This document shows positions 33,197 through 44,400 of a stretch of DNA of 64,000 nt, in pieces; positions within the stretch are counted from its first letter, which is position 1, and every line of letters starts with the position of its first letter. Made by a program: the position numbers and the translations under genes. This DNA is from Nostoc sp. CHAB 5844 (GTDB taxonomy: Bacteria > Cyanobacteriota > Cyanobacteriia > Cyanobacteriales > Nostocaceae). The DNA is taken from positions 1 to 64,000 of the forward strand of contig NZ_JAIVFW010000040.1 in NCBI RefSeq assembly GCF_020829595.1, written 5' to 3'. The notes under the pieces were generated by a model that saw nothing but the letters and a program-made list of their open reading frames with translations, did no database searches and had not been told where the DNA came from.

Positions 33197-34498
33197 ATGG
33201 TGAAGAAAAGAGCAATAAGAATTATCACAGAAATTCTGGATTTAAAAGATGTAAAAGTGTTATCACAGCGTCTTCATAATGAAATTGGCATTATTTTCCA
33301 AACGGAATCAATTAAATCATATAGTGTTTGTCCTAATTGTGGGACAAAAAGCGAGAAACTACATCAAAATCATCGGCATATTGTGAGTCAGTTGGCGGTG
33401 TCGGTTTCCGTCCCGCCAAACTGACGAACCCGAAGGGTTAAAGACTTACCTTGGGGAGAGCAGCCCGTATTCTTAGAAATAAATAGACGACAATTCAAAT
33501 GCTCTAAATGTAAAAAACCTTTTAGTGAAGACCTAGAATTTGTAAGTAAGAAAAGAACTTATACAAAGCGGCTAGCACAAAAAATCATAAAAGAAGTAAT
33601 AGAAAATGATATCCACAGTGTGGCATCGAAAGGAATAGTAACAACAGAAGAAATAGAAAGAATGTTAAAAGATGAATCTGATGTGACTCACAAATCAAAA
33701 CCCTCAAGCTTAAAAAGATTGGGAATTGATGAAATAGCTTTAGTAAAAGGAAAAGGTCATTACTGTGCAGTCTTAATAGATTTAGATACATCTAAACTAC
33801 TGGCAATTTTGAATGGTCGGACACAAGAAATTATCAAAGAAACACTGACTGCATGGGGTTTTGAGATTTTAGAACAAATAGAAGAGGTCAGCATTGATTT
33901 GTGGCAAGGTTATAAAAACTTAGTTAAAGAATTAATGCCAAATGCTCAGGTGGTAGCAGATAGATTTCATGTGATGACTCAGATAAATCAAGAGCTAGAC
34001 ACACAAAGAAAAACAGAGAGAAGAAATGTAAAAGAACTAATAAAAAAAGCGAAATTAGCAGAGGATAAAGCTCAGTACGAAATCATATTATCAGGCTTGA
34101 AGAATAGCAAATACTCCTTGTTGAAGAATGAAGATAATCTCAATAAGTCACAAGCTGATAAGCTTTTACAAGTCAAAGAAGTATCACCCATTTTGAAAGC
34201 CATGCATGAATTAAAAGAAAAAGTCAGAAAAATTTTTAATCAGACTGACGATTGGTATACAGGAGTTTTTAAGTTAGGAATGTGGTTATCAAGAGCCAAG
34301 AAATATTTTCCTCACAGCAACAATACTATTATTCGCTGGTTTGATGAAATTATTGCTTACTTTGATCGTCGGACAACAAGTGGTGCTGTCGAAGGCATTA
34401 ATAATAAACTCAAACTGATTAAACGCTCTGCTTATGGGTTTAGAAACTTTGACAACTTTCGAGTTAGATGCTTATTAAATTGGCACTTTAATTGTTAA
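33197..34498 (+). pseudogene. ISL3 transposase, interrupted by a 54-bp insertion
   Basis: The frame starts at 33197 with CPNCG zinc-finger sequence and is stopped by TGA at 33422; it resumes in the same frame with KDLPWGEQPVFLEINRRQF and CSKCKKPF, then has the DDE core (GIDEIALVKGKG, ADRFHVMTQ, GAVEGINNKLK). The stop comes only from the inserted element at 33388-33441. Without it the protein would be complete (about 415 residues). Confidence 0.85.
33388..33441. repeat. 54-bp palindromic small dispersed repeat
   Basis: GTCAGTTGGCGG (from 33387) and CCGCCAAACTGAC form a hairpin, followed by GAACCCGAAGGGTT with its own short dyad. The host codon (AGA) is split at the insertion and restored on either side; 54 bases is 18 codons, so the frame is kept but a TGA is introduced. 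Similar palindromic mini-elements are common in Nostoc-type genomes. Confidence 0.75.
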
Positions 34499-34572
34499 TT
34501 TAGCATAACCAGTGCTGAAGAACCAAAATTTTCTTCATCTAGTATTTCCAATTCATTACTACTCGCACATTT

Positions 34573-36318
34573 TTACATATAAAAACGGTAATGAAACTCT
34601 AGTGGATCATTTTTACCTACATATTTTAGGATATGTCCTACTTGCCTTGCTGCTCGAATGGTGATGGGTTCTCCTCTGTCGAACTGTGTATTGTTCCAGT
34701 TCATCTTCGTCAGTGCCAAAATTTCCTGCGCCAGCGCTTTGGGCGTTTCTTCTACACTTTCACACCGAAACTTTAAGGGGCGTGGCACATACATACCTGG
34801 ATAAGTCGAAAAAAAATCTACACTACCCCGCGTGTATAAAACGTGAGTAGAATTATCCAAACTTAACAGCGTTCCTCGTAGAGGAGGATACTTTCCGTAA
34901 CGGAATAGTCTAGTTCCACCTGTACGGTCGAAGCTGATAAACTCCGCTGTATCAATACCATGTTTATCCAACGCACCCTGAAATCCTTCAAACTCCTCTG
35001 GTATAAATCGAGAAGTTTTATGCAGTACAACTCTTGCAGGTAAGTTACGATGTTCTCGGCGATACATTGCCAAGGCATTAGAAAGCAATTCGGATGCATC
35101 TGATGCTGGAAGGTAAGGTTGGCGATCGTCTTTTGATAATTCAGCTTGCCCTCCACGCAAAATAACTCCTTCTCCTCGCTCGTTGAAAATTTGAGCGGAA
35201 CTGGTTAGTAATTTTGAACGGTCAAGTGTTTTATAAAAGCTAATACCTACATAGCATGTGGTCAAATCTCTTGAATCTCTGACCAGTCGCCAGGGTGTTC
35301 CCAAAGCTTTACGTATAAACTGTCCTTCAAAAGCAGAATGTCTGTAGTATGCTACTTCTGTGGAATTTTTCTTTAAATAAGGCTGAAAAACATCCCGATG
35401 TGTTTTTTTAGAAAGACTTCGATAGGAGTATCGACGCACTGATAAGTCATTAGTAGGTTTGAAATAGTAGCACTTTTTCTTTTGGTCGAACAATAAGTCT
35501 TCCTTAACTTTCTCGTGTAGCACCTTATTGAGTAACCACACAAATTCCTGTTGTCGTTCAAGCCGATTTGATAGCGACCATTTGTCTACGCCATGCTGCT
35601 CAACAGTTCCCAAATCGCAGATTTCCGTCCAAGGTGCTTCACGCAAGTCGTGGAAACTAAGTACGAAATTTTCTTTCAACAACCACTCCTGTCCCAAATT
35701 TCGACCAACTTTCTGAAGCGCTGAATAAGCTTTAGATTCATCCTCTGTATAGGTGTAAGCAGTGTAGAGATGTTCTGCAAGTTGAGAAACTCGCAGCAGG
35801 TTTGAGTATAATTTCTCTAACTTTGGTCGTGGTGCAAGGTAAAGTCCTGAGTTTTGGGGAACAGCCAGCTTAATTAGCGCATCTCTAGCGTTGACATCAA
35901 AACGATTAAAACGCTTATCAAATGTAACTTTTTTAGATTGCTGTCGCTTGGCATCGCAGAAGTAATCCTTTACAGCAACCCAAAAAGCTTCTTTAGTTGA
36001 AGTTTTGACAACAATCAGAATAACTGGAGCGTTGCCTTGTAGCCAGTAATCAATATCTCTTTCTTCAAATCGATACTCAAAACTGTTTTCATTTTCTGCC
36101 TGAAGAAGAGTCTTTTGAGTAGCTTTACTTTGAACTTGAAGGATACAGTTTGTGACCTCGCCTGTTTGGAAATCACGGATTTCAATTATGCCGTCAATAC
36201 CTGCCTCTACACCTCCAGTTGGATACCAGAGGAATCCCATATCCAGGACGACCTGTTCAATAATATTGATGCCTTGTTGTCCGGTTATGTCAGATTGACC
36301 GATTTTTTTTCTGGACAC
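34573..36318 (-). CDS. DUF4365 / APAZ-like / PIWI fusion protein
   Basis: 581 residues. Residues 1-155 are a DUF4365 PD-(D/E)XK-like nuclease (GIDGIIEI with D42 and QVQSK at 61-65). Residues about 160-336 resemble the APAZ-type partner domain of short Argonautes (CYYFKPTNDL at 283-292, YYRHSAFEGQF at 324-334). From 341 (TPWRL) to the end it is a PIWI domain: CYVGISFYKTL, PARVVLHKTSRF, LFRYGKYPPLRGT, LYTRGSVDFFSTYPG, LALTKMNWNNTQFD. The first catalytic Asp position is Ser360 (VGIS), so the PIWI part should not cut. There is no MID domain. It seems to be a short-Argonaute operon joined into one chain. Likely defence; may be decayed. Confidence 0.65.
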   Translation of the reverse strand: MSRKKIGQSDITGQQGINIIEQVVLDMGFLWYPTGGVEAGIDGIIEIRDFQTGEVTNCILQVQSKATQKTLLQAENENSFEYRFEERDIDYWLQGNAPVILIVVKTSTKEAFWVAVKDYFCDAKRQQSKKVTFDKRFNRFDVNARDALIKLAVPQNSGLYLAPRPKLEKLYSNLLRVSQLAEHLYTAYTYTEDESKAYSALQKVGRNLGQEWLLKENFVLSFHDLREAPWTEICDLGTVEQHGVDKWSLSNRLERQQEFVWLLNKVLHEKVKEDLLFDQKKKCYYFKPTNDLSVRRYSYRSLSKKTHRDVFQPYLKKNSTEVAYYRHSAFEGQFIRKALGTPWRLVRDSRDLTTCYVGISFYKTLDRSKLLTSSAQIFNERGEGVILRGGQAELSKDDRQPYLPASDASELLSNALAMYRREHRNLPARVVLHKTSRFIPEEFEGFQGALDKHGIDTAEFISFDRTGGTRLFRYGKYPPLRGTLLSLDNSTHVLYTRGSVDFFSTYPGMYVPRPLKFRCESVEETPKALAQEILALTKMNWNNTQFDRGEPITIRAARQVGHILKYVGKNDPLEFHYRFYM

Positions 36319-36467
36319 TCGCTGACTTTGAAATAGATAAATTAATACAGGTGTACCATATCATAACCTAATAATTTTCGTAAGCAAGGTATTCAATTTT
36401 TATGATGAAAAAGTTTACGTTTACAAGAAATGAATTTAAAAACTTGGCGTATTTGTCGGAGGTTTAA

Positions 36468-36872
<405 letters not shown>

Positions 36873-36926
36873 TAGGGAATGGGAGAGTGCGATTGCATTA
36901 AAAATGCCAAAATTTTGACTTTAATC

Positions 36927-37291
36927 TTAACTAGCTCTTCTAAGGTTACTTGGTAAAAAATTATCTATTTCTTTATCAGAAAATGTTAGCTGTTCATCTA
37001 CTTTTAAAGCTTTTTGTGCTTTTTTGTAAGCTTTTTCATTTGTGCGTGGCGCATTTTGATATATAGTGGCAAGCGCACTTTGTAACTCATCTCGTTTAGT
37101 TTTTATTTCGTCTAGACTTAGACTATTAATCGCAATATCTGTAAGAAGCGAAAGATAAGACTCTCTAATTATCCAAAGCTTAGATGCTGTTTGCGAGTGT
37201 TTTTGAGCTAATTCTCCTAAATCATTGTCTTGAGTATACGTATTTAAAGCTAAAAGAATAGTTGAAAAAATTGCGCCTATAATAGTACCTA
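36927..37291 (-). pseudogene. SLATT-domain effector relic (5' part missing)
   Basis: An open frame begins abruptly at the end of the truncated nucleotidyltransferase gene and encodes about 120 residues: VGTIIGAIFSTILLAL (transmembrane segment), then LAQKHSQTASKLWIIRESYL, LLTDI and EIDNFLPSNLRRAS. This matches the C-terminal part of SLATT (two-helix membrane) effectors. No start codon precedes it; the expected first helix is absent. Confidence 0.72.
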
Positions 37292-37684
37292 CTTTTCAAA
37301 AGCTGGCACTACTTCAAACTTCATACCATCAGAAAAAGAAACAACGACAACTTGACCATCGCCACCAATATCTGTATTTGAATAAGTCTTACGAATGGAA
37401 GCTTTTACACTTTGTAAAAGTGAAGATTGACCGTTATATCGATAATTGTTGTACCTGAGATATGTTTGATATGGCAAGATAAATATCACATCTAAGTCAC
37501 TAACCCCAATAGCCGTATCTCTACCGTAAGAACCAACATAAATTCGGTGACTTATTTCTGAATCTGAACCCCAAAAGTCTAAATTTAGGCGCTTAGTTAT
37601 TGCATTACACCTTGTAATAATTTTGTCTTTATCTTGAATGATTAATTTGGCACAAAAATTTTCAAAATCTTTAGCAATACCCAT
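37289..37684 (-). pseudogene. Truncated CD-NTase (SMODS-type cyclic oligonucleotide synthase)
   Basis: 131 residues instead of about 300. The catalytic start is clear: GSYGRDTAIG (G51-S52), the DxD pair in VSDLDVIF (D63, D65) and the third acid in KFEVVP (E124). The protein ends at VPAFEK-stop, and a SLATT relic follows at once, so the C-terminal half and the start of the effector were deleted. In CBASS such an enzyme makes a signal that opens or activates the effector. Not expected to be functional. Confidence 0.75.
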
Positions 37685-38208
37685 TTATTTATTTGTTAGA
37701 CCTAAAAACACTAGTACATAAATACCAAAATAACAAGTATTTTAGATTACAAATATCACAACTTATAAAATTAAGGGTGAGATCGCTCCTATACTGATTG
37801 AGTTGATGGATCGCCCACTTCAGTTAAGCAGGGTATTAAACCGGTGCTATGCTCCACTAGAAGCGATCGCCTTACTTGTTGCTCTCAATAACGGACTGAA
37901 TATTTGGGGAAACATTAGACAAAAAATCGTAGCCCTTGGGTTTGCGCTGGCGAACACCCAACCACCAGCGCCAGCAAAGCAGCTACACCCCAAAAACGAC
38001 GGTTTATCAGAAATTTCCGTTCTCTTAATTACTTATTTATCTCACTTCAGCATTTCTGATTGTATTTTCCGACTTTCACTCTCGTTTTGTTTCAACTTGT
38101 AAAGTGTGCGTTCGCCTAAGTTTCCTCTTTGAATTGGGCGGAGGCGATCGCCATCAGAAGATCGCTTTTCATCTATCATCAGTTTATTGCTATCAAATTT
38201 GATATCAA

Positions 38209-38721
38209 ATGACTGACAACAAGACCCCACCTAGCGAAATGATTCGCGTCCCTACTGCCCTAATTTCAGTAGTACGCCAACTATCCAAACTACATCGTCA
38301 AGGTCATACAATTGCCTTAGTGCAAGCGTTAGAGGAATTGATAGCCCAGTTTGATAGCAATATTGATATCGATGTTGCCTCTAGCAATAAATCCGTTTTG
38401 CAGCTGGAGGAGAAGCTAGAAACCAAACTAGAAACAATTACCAAAAAGCTGGAGCAGATGGAACGGGCTATTACTTCTCTTAGATACAGCAACACCAGAC
38501 CTCGCAAACAACCTCACCCATACCAACAACCTCAAGTTGAACTACAACCCAGAACAAATGAAAGTCTTGCCCCAAGACTCGGTGTTACTCCCCAAAGCCT
38601 CATCACTGAAAGGGAAAAACTCACACCCAAAGAATTTATCAGTTGGTCACGTAACCGCGACCCTATGAGTACAGCTTGGGAATGGAACGCTAAAACTGAA
38701 CTTTACCATCCACTAAAATAA
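38209..38721 (+). CDS. RHH/coiled-coil/C-terminal-module protein, copy 3
   Basis: 170 residues: an RHH-like start (MIRVPTALISVVRQLSKLHR), a coiled coil (VLQLEEKLETKLETITKKLE at about 65-84), a Pro/Gln linker, and the C-terminal module (NESLAPRLGVTPQSL, then WSRNRDPMSTAWEW, ending ELYHPLK). It is followed after 282 bp by a complete tyrosine recombinase in the same direction. This is the third occurrence of the same gene pair in the window. Confidence 0.68.
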   Translation: MTDNKTPPSEMIRVPTALISVVRQLSKLHRQGHTIALVQALEELIAQFDSNIDIDVASSNKSVLQLEEKLETKLETITKKLEQMERAITSLRYSNTRPRKQPHPYQQPQVELQPRTNESLAPRLGVTPQSLITEREKLTPKEFISWSRNRDPMSTAWEWNAKTELYHPLK

Positions 38722-38738
38722 CAATTTTTTAGTAGTAT

Positions 38739-38756
38739 TACTGTATTAATACAGTA
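38739..38756. promoter_or_regulatory. Perfect 18-bp palindrome between the RHH gene and recombinase
   Basis: TACTGTATTAATACAGTA is a perfect dyad 18 bp after the stop of the RHH/coiled-coil gene. It shares the TACTGTA half-site with the iterons at 28718-28803, so the same or a related regulator may bind both. Confidence 0.5.
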
Positions 38757-39003
38757 TTAATAAAGCGTGCCATTCGTGACAGAGATTGATTGATGAAATC
38801 CTTGCAACTGACAAAATAGTTTCCTCTGTTTTAAGTAATTGTACTTTATGATCACCACACCACTGTGGCAAGTCGTGCTGAGTATGACTTAACACCTTTT
38901 TTAGTAAAGAATTGAGGAGAAATGATTCTGGTGTCATGAATCAGCTGTATGTGTATCAAGAAGACAAAATTTGCCTTTTGTCTGTTTGAGATATCGGTTG
39001 ATT

Positions 39004-39936
39004 ATGACACCAGTAGTAGCAGTCAAACCCAGAGGGAAGCAACTATCGAAGTTAGCGCCCGTTAATGCCCAGCAAAGGTTAATTCAACTGTGGTTGCACG
39101 ACAAGCCCGACTCGACCCAAAAGTGTTATCTGCGTTATGCGGCGCAGTTCACCGCGTTTTTGGGGGGAGTAGGGAAGGCTCTAGCCCACACAACTGTTGA
39201 GGATATGGTCGAGTTTTCTGAGTATTTGCATAACCGGGGATTGGCAGCACCTACAATTCAAACCTATATAGCGGCTGTCAAAAGTTTGCTGTCCTTTGCT
39301 TATAAAACTGGTTACATTCAGCAAAACCCTGGTGCTGCTATCAAGTTAAAGAAGGTTGACCAGCGTTTGCATGAGAAGGTGCTGACCCAAACCGATATCG
39401 CGCTGATGATTCGGCTAACAGAACGAGCGCAATATCGTTATAAGTCTCAACAAATTCGGGATGTGTTGATATTGAAGCTGTTATATGTAGCAGGTTTACG
39501 GGTGTCAGAGTTGGTAGGGCTGAAGTGGCGGGACTTCACCCAACGCGATCGCACTGGACAAATTACCGTTGTGGGTAAAGGCGACAAGTCCCGTCACATT
39601 TTACTACCGGAATATCTATGGCAGGAGTTGATGAACTACCGCTTAGATGCTCCCAAGGATGCCTATGTCTTCAAAAGCCGCAAAGGTAAAGGGATGAAGC
39701 CACTACTTCGGCAAAATGTTGACCCCATAATCAAGGATGCAGCAGAAAGGGCAGGACTAATGGAAAAGGTCAGTTGTCACTGGCTGAGACATAGCCATGC
39801 TACCCATAATGCAGAGAGAGGAACACCAGTTCCGTTGATCCAGCAAACAATGGGTCATGCTGATATTGCTACCACATCAGGTTACATTCACATTCGCCCT
39901 GGTGATAGTAGTGCTTTGCACTTGCCACGGGTTTAA
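39004..39936 (+). CDS. Tyrosine recombinase (XerC/XerD-like)
   Basis: 310 residues from the ATG at 39004; an upstream TTG at 38971 is less likely. N-terminal core-binding domain (about 20-105), then the catalytic domain with Arg in LLYVAGLRVSELVG, Lys in VVGKGDKSRHI, CHWLRHSHAT, TMGHADIATT and Tyr in SGYIHIRPG. All catalytic positions are present. It is the intact counterpart of the relics at 17802-18028 and 11494-11592. Likely to integrate or resolve DNA at plasmid sites. Confidence 0.92.
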   Translation: MTPVVAVKPRGKQLSKLAPVNAQQRLIQLWLHDKPDSTQKCYLRYAAQFTAFLGGVGKALAHTTVEDMVEFSEYLHNRGLAAPTIQTYIAAVKSLLSFAYKTGYIQQNPGAAIKLKKVDQRLHEKVLTQTDIALMIRLTERAQYRYKSQQIRDVLILKLLYVAGLRVSELVGLKWRDFTQRDRTGQITVVGKGDKSRHILLPEYLWQELMNYRLDAPKDAYVFKSRKGKGMKPLLRQNVDPIIKDAAERAGLMEKVSCHWLRHSHATHNAERGTPVPLIQQTMGHADIATTSGYIHIRPGDSSALHLPRV

Positions 39937-40258
39937 CATCACTGCTGGGCTGCGAAAGAACAAGCACCAGATTAATGGTCTCATGGCGATCAAAAACAGC
40001 TTCCCTAGTTCTATGCCTTGATGCAGTTAAGTAAGCAATTTCTTAGAAAAAAGCGATCGCATTCTTTGTCTTCTCTACTGTTATATAAAGGCATACTTGC
40101 CATCACCTACTGATTTGAATCAATTATCCAAGCTATCAGAAACTAGAAGCTCTTGCAGGTGTACCTTCCTAATCAGCATCTGCTTGAGATATTTATTTTT
40201 AAGTTGAGTTTGAGTCGATTTCGATTAGAATTTCTTCCAATTACCAAGAATTATACAC
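39937..40258. other. 322-bp intergenic region, nothing found
   Basis: No reading frame, repeat or clear terminator apart from a HIP1 site at about 40053. It separates the recombinase from the convergent pentapeptide lipoprotein gene. Confidence 0.4.
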
Positions 40259-41203
40259 CTACGGCGTTTGTTTTTTAATTTGGTCTGAAGTTTCGTTAAT
40301 GAACACCTTTTTAAATTTCATTTGTTTTTTTAAGTTAGAATTAAATCCATTAGGAAACTTTGTGAATTCGTTATAAGAAGCTCCATTCCAAATAGTAGAA
40401 GAATTGTAGATAATCTTTTGTAAATTAGTACTTCTTAAAGAAGTACGGCTGAGATTTGCTCCGCTTATATCTGTATCAATAAGATAACCTCTTATTCTAG
40501 CTCGTTCTAAATTAGCATTTCTCAACTGTGTTGATTGTAAGTTTACATTAGAAAGAGAACTATAACTTAAATTAGCACTTGTAAAATTAGCCTCTTTTAG
40601 ATTTGCCCCACTCACCCTACTCCCAGTTAAATTAGCTTCTTGTAAATTTGCCTTTTTTAAATTAGCATCATATAGTTGTGCATACTCTAAAGAAGCGCTA
40701 TTTAAATTAGCTTTTTCTAAATTAGCTTTATTGAGTCTTACTGTACTTAAATTTGCATGATTTAGATCAGCCTCACTTAGATTAGCCTCGCGTAAATCCA
40801 AACCTGATAAGTCAGTTTGAATAAGTTTAGCTCCTCTTAAGTTAGCTCCTTTTAATGAAGCTTTATAAGTAACATTACAATAATGTCCACCAATTTCTGA
40901 TATTCCCATTCCTCCTTTGTCGCCAACATCATCTCGCCATCTTAATTCAGCTTTAGTCAAATCAGCCCCTTGCAAATTGGCTCCGTCTAATTTAGCATTA
41001 CTCAGTTCGGCTTCCCTCAAATCTGCTCCAGCTAAATCGGCATTTGTTAAATCTGCACCACCTAAGTCACACTTGGGGCATTTTTTAGTTGTTAGTAACT
41101 GCTTTATATGAGCAGGATTGGAAGTTTTTTTGGCTTCACAATTTTTACAGCCAGAAAGGAAATTTGCTACTAAAGCTAATGCTACTAACATTTTTATTTT
41201 CAT
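40259..41203 (-). CDS. Pentapeptide-repeat lipoprotein
   Basis: 314 residues. The signal peptide ends in the lipobox LSGC (Cys19). From about residue 50 to 265 there are consecutive A(N/D)LXX pentapeptides ([18 protein letters not shown] and so on) forming a right-handed beta helix, interrupted by a short non-repeat segment (about 88-112, [18 protein letters not shown]). Probably at the outer face of a membrane; the ligand is unknown. The CPKC pair just before the repeats may bind metal. Confidence 0.85.
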   Translation of the reverse strand: MKIKMLVALALVANFLSGCKNCEAKKTSNPAHIKQLLTTKKCPKCDLGGADLTNADLAGADLREAELSNAKLDGANLQGADLTKAELRWRDDVGDKGGMGISEIGGHYCNVTYKASLKGANLRGAKLIQTDLSGLDLREANLSEADLNHANLSTVRLNKANLEKANLNSASLEYAQLYDANLKKANLQEANLTGSRVSGANLKEANFTSANLSYSSLSNVNLQSTQLRNANLERARIRGYLIDTDISGANLSRTSLRSTNLQKIIYNSSTIWNGASYNEFTKFPNGFNSNLKKQMKFKKVFINETSDQIKKQTP

Positions 41204-41456
41204 ATATATTTAGTTACTCCTTGACTCCATTTAAATTTGACAAAAACAAAATTTTATTATATTTATAGCAACATTATTTACACTTAACACTAATAAATAC
41301 TTTATTTAGGTTAGTGTTCCTATACTAGGTTGCCCAATTTTAAGGAAGAAAGTAAAATATTACAAAACTAATTATAAACTTCAAAAACAAATCCCTTCTT
41401 GATAAAAACAAGAAAGGATTAGAAAAAATTAAAAGTATTGTATTAGCAAGCCTAAA

Positions 41457-44400
41457 CTAGACAACGGAAAGATCATTTCCACTAATCAATGGCTTATTCG
41501 ATAACGTCGCAATCTGCACTACTCCAAACCCACTTTGATGACCATCAGCATCAAAGAACAGCGCACCAGTTGAAGTATTGTAAATGAATCTTTGACTAGC
41601 ATTATTTGCCGTAGATATACCACTACCAATCCTAATTTGGTCATTTGTAATGACAGAACCTGCTGTTAATCCACCACCAAAGTCGGCAGCAGAGACTTGT
41701 AGTGTATCATCAACAACGGAGAAATCAGTAATAGTATCAAGTCCGTGGTTGGGATGATTGAGAACGAATATATCAGCACCTGAACCACCTGTAAGTGTAT
41801 CATTGCCAAAGTTGCCAGTTAGGATATCATTACCAGAGCCACCAGTTAGGATATCATTACCAACACCACCATCAAGGATGTCATTGCCAGAGCTACCAGT
41901 CAAAGTATCATTACCTTCCAAACCAAACAAGCTACTACCTTTGCTGTTAGCAACAATTGTATTGTTCAAGGCATTACCAGTTCCACTGATAGTGCTTGAA
42001 CCAGTTAAAGTTAAATTCTCTAGATTGTCTCCTAGCACCCAACTAATAGATGCTTGCACCGTATCAGTTCCAGCATTCGCTTGTTCAATGATTGTGTCGC
42101 CTGTATTGTCAACAATGTAAGTATCATTGCCTAGCCCACCATCAAGTGTATCGCTGCCTAGTCCCCCACTCAGATAATCATTACCGTCCCCACCTGCCAA
42201 AATGTTATCAAGGTTGTTCCCGTACAGAGAGTTGTTGAGTGCGTTACCTGTACCCCTGACCGCATTATCTGTTAGATATAAAGTTTCCACATTGGCAATA
42301 CTTGCTAAAGAATAGTCAACTGAAGTGTATACCGTATCAGTACCAGAATTAGCATCTTCAATAACTGTATCGTTGGCACTGTCAACATAGTAAATATCAT
42401 TGCCAGCCCCACCAATTAAGATATCATTGCCAGCCCCACCGTTTAAGATATCATTGCCAGCCCCACCTTCCAAAATGTTATTAAGCGTATTACCTGTGAG
42501 AGAATTGTTGAGCGCGTTTCCAACACCACTCACAGCGTTACCAACCAGTACTAGGTTTTCTACGTTGGCGACAGCAGCCAGCGAGTAGTCAACGGTAGCA
42601 TTTACTGTGTCAGTGCCTTCATTACTATTCTCTACAATGATGTCACCAGAGGAGTCAACAGTGTAGATGTCATTGCCAGAGCCACCAATTAGGGTATCGT
42701 TTCCTGTACCTCCATCTAGTAAGTCACTACCAGAGCCACCTGTTAGGGTGTCATTCCCCTCCAAACCAAACAAGTTACTATTAGCACTGCTAGTAATAAT
42801 TGTATTGTTCAGTGCATTACCAGTACCACTGATGGTGCTTGAACCCGTCAAAGTCAAAGTCAAATTTTCTAGATTGTCTCCTAGCACCCAACTGATAGAG
42901 GATCTGACGGTATCTATACCTGCATTGTCAGCTTCAACAATTGTGTCGGATACTCTATCAACAATATAAGTATCATTACCCATACCACCATCAAGGACAT
43001 CACTACCAGTGCCACCATTGAGAGTGTCATTGCCTTCGCCACCAAACAATGTATTGTTGGCTGCGTTGCCTGTAATTGTATTGTTCAAGGCATTACCAGT
43101 TCCACTGATAGTACTTGAACCAGTTAAAGTCAAATTCTCTACATTATCTCCTAGTACCCAACTAATGGATGCTTGCACCGTATCAGTTCCAGCATTCGCT
43201 TGTTCAATGATTGTGTCGCCTGTATTGTTAACAATGTAAGTATCATTGCCTAGCCCACCATCAAGTATATCGCTGCCTAGCGCCCCATCAAGAGAATCAT
43301 TGCCATCCCCACCTACCAAAATGTTATTAAGGCTGTTCCCATATAGGGAATTATTGAGTGCGTTACCTGTACCCCTGACCGCATTACCAGCCAGAGATAA
43401 ATTTTCTACATTGGCAACATTTGCGAGGGAATAGTCCACTGAAGCGGAAATCGCATCAGTACCAGAATTAACATCTTCAACCACTATATCGTTGGCACTG
43501 TCAACATAATAAACATCACTGCCAGCCCCGCCAATTAAGGTATCGTTACCAGCCCCGCCGCTTAAGGTATCGTTGCCATCCCCACCTACCAAAATGTTAT
43601 CAAGGTTGTTCCCGTACAGAGAATTGTTGAGTGCGTTACCCGTACCCCTAACCGCACTGCCTGTCAGTGATAAATTTTCCACATTGGCAACATCTGCTAG
43701 GGAATAGTCAACTGAAGCGTAAACCCTATCAGTGCCAGAATTAGCATCTTCAACTACTGTATCGTTGGCATTGTCAACATAGTAGGTATCGTCGCCAGCC
43801 CCGCCAATTAAGGTATCGTTGCCTGCGCCACCGCTTAAAACATCACTGCCGTCCCCACCTTTTAAGATGTTATCACGGCTGTTCCCGTACAGAGCATTGT
43901 TGAGCGCGTTTCCAATACCACTCACAGCATTACCAAGCAGTATTAATTGTTCTACGTTGGCGACAGCAGCCAGCGAGTAGTCAAAGTTAGCATTTACTGT
44001 ATCAAAGCCTTCATTGCTATTCTCTACAATGATGTCACCAGAGGAGTCAACAGTATAGGTATCATTGCCAACTCCACCAATGAGGGTATCGTTTCCTGTC
44101 CCTCCATCCAGTGAGTCATTGCCAGAGCCACCAGTCAAAATATTGTCTTGGGTGTTGCCGATGATTGAGTTACTCAGCGAGTTGCCAGTAGCGGTGATGG
44201 CGTTATCTACCAAAACTAAGTTTTCTAGGTTGACAAGTCCAGCAATTGAAAAGTCAATAGCTGCCCTAACCGTATCTGTTCCACTGTTGGCATTTTCAAT
44301 AATGGTATCGGCAGCACTATCGACAATATAAGTATCATCACCAGCACCGCCATCTAGAATATCATTGCCTACTCCACCATCTAGGGTGTCATTACCCGTA

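Larger units (their letters stand above)
33036..34524 (+). mobile_element. ISL3-family insertion sequence
   Basis: Terminal inverted repeats GGTTCTTCAGTACCTGTTAT (33036 on) and its near-complement ending GAAGAACC at 34524, flanked by an 8-bp direct repeat AAAATTTT (33028-33035 and 34525-34532). The length of 1489 bp and 8-bp duplication fit ISL3. It landed between rep and the PIWI-fusion gene. Confidence 0.88.

Noticed and set aside
37803-38102. 99-residue plus-strand reading frame
   Set aside because: Low-quality coding character, Pro/Ala-rich middle and hydrophobic tail without a recognisable start signal; probably non-coding DNA between a relic and copy 3.
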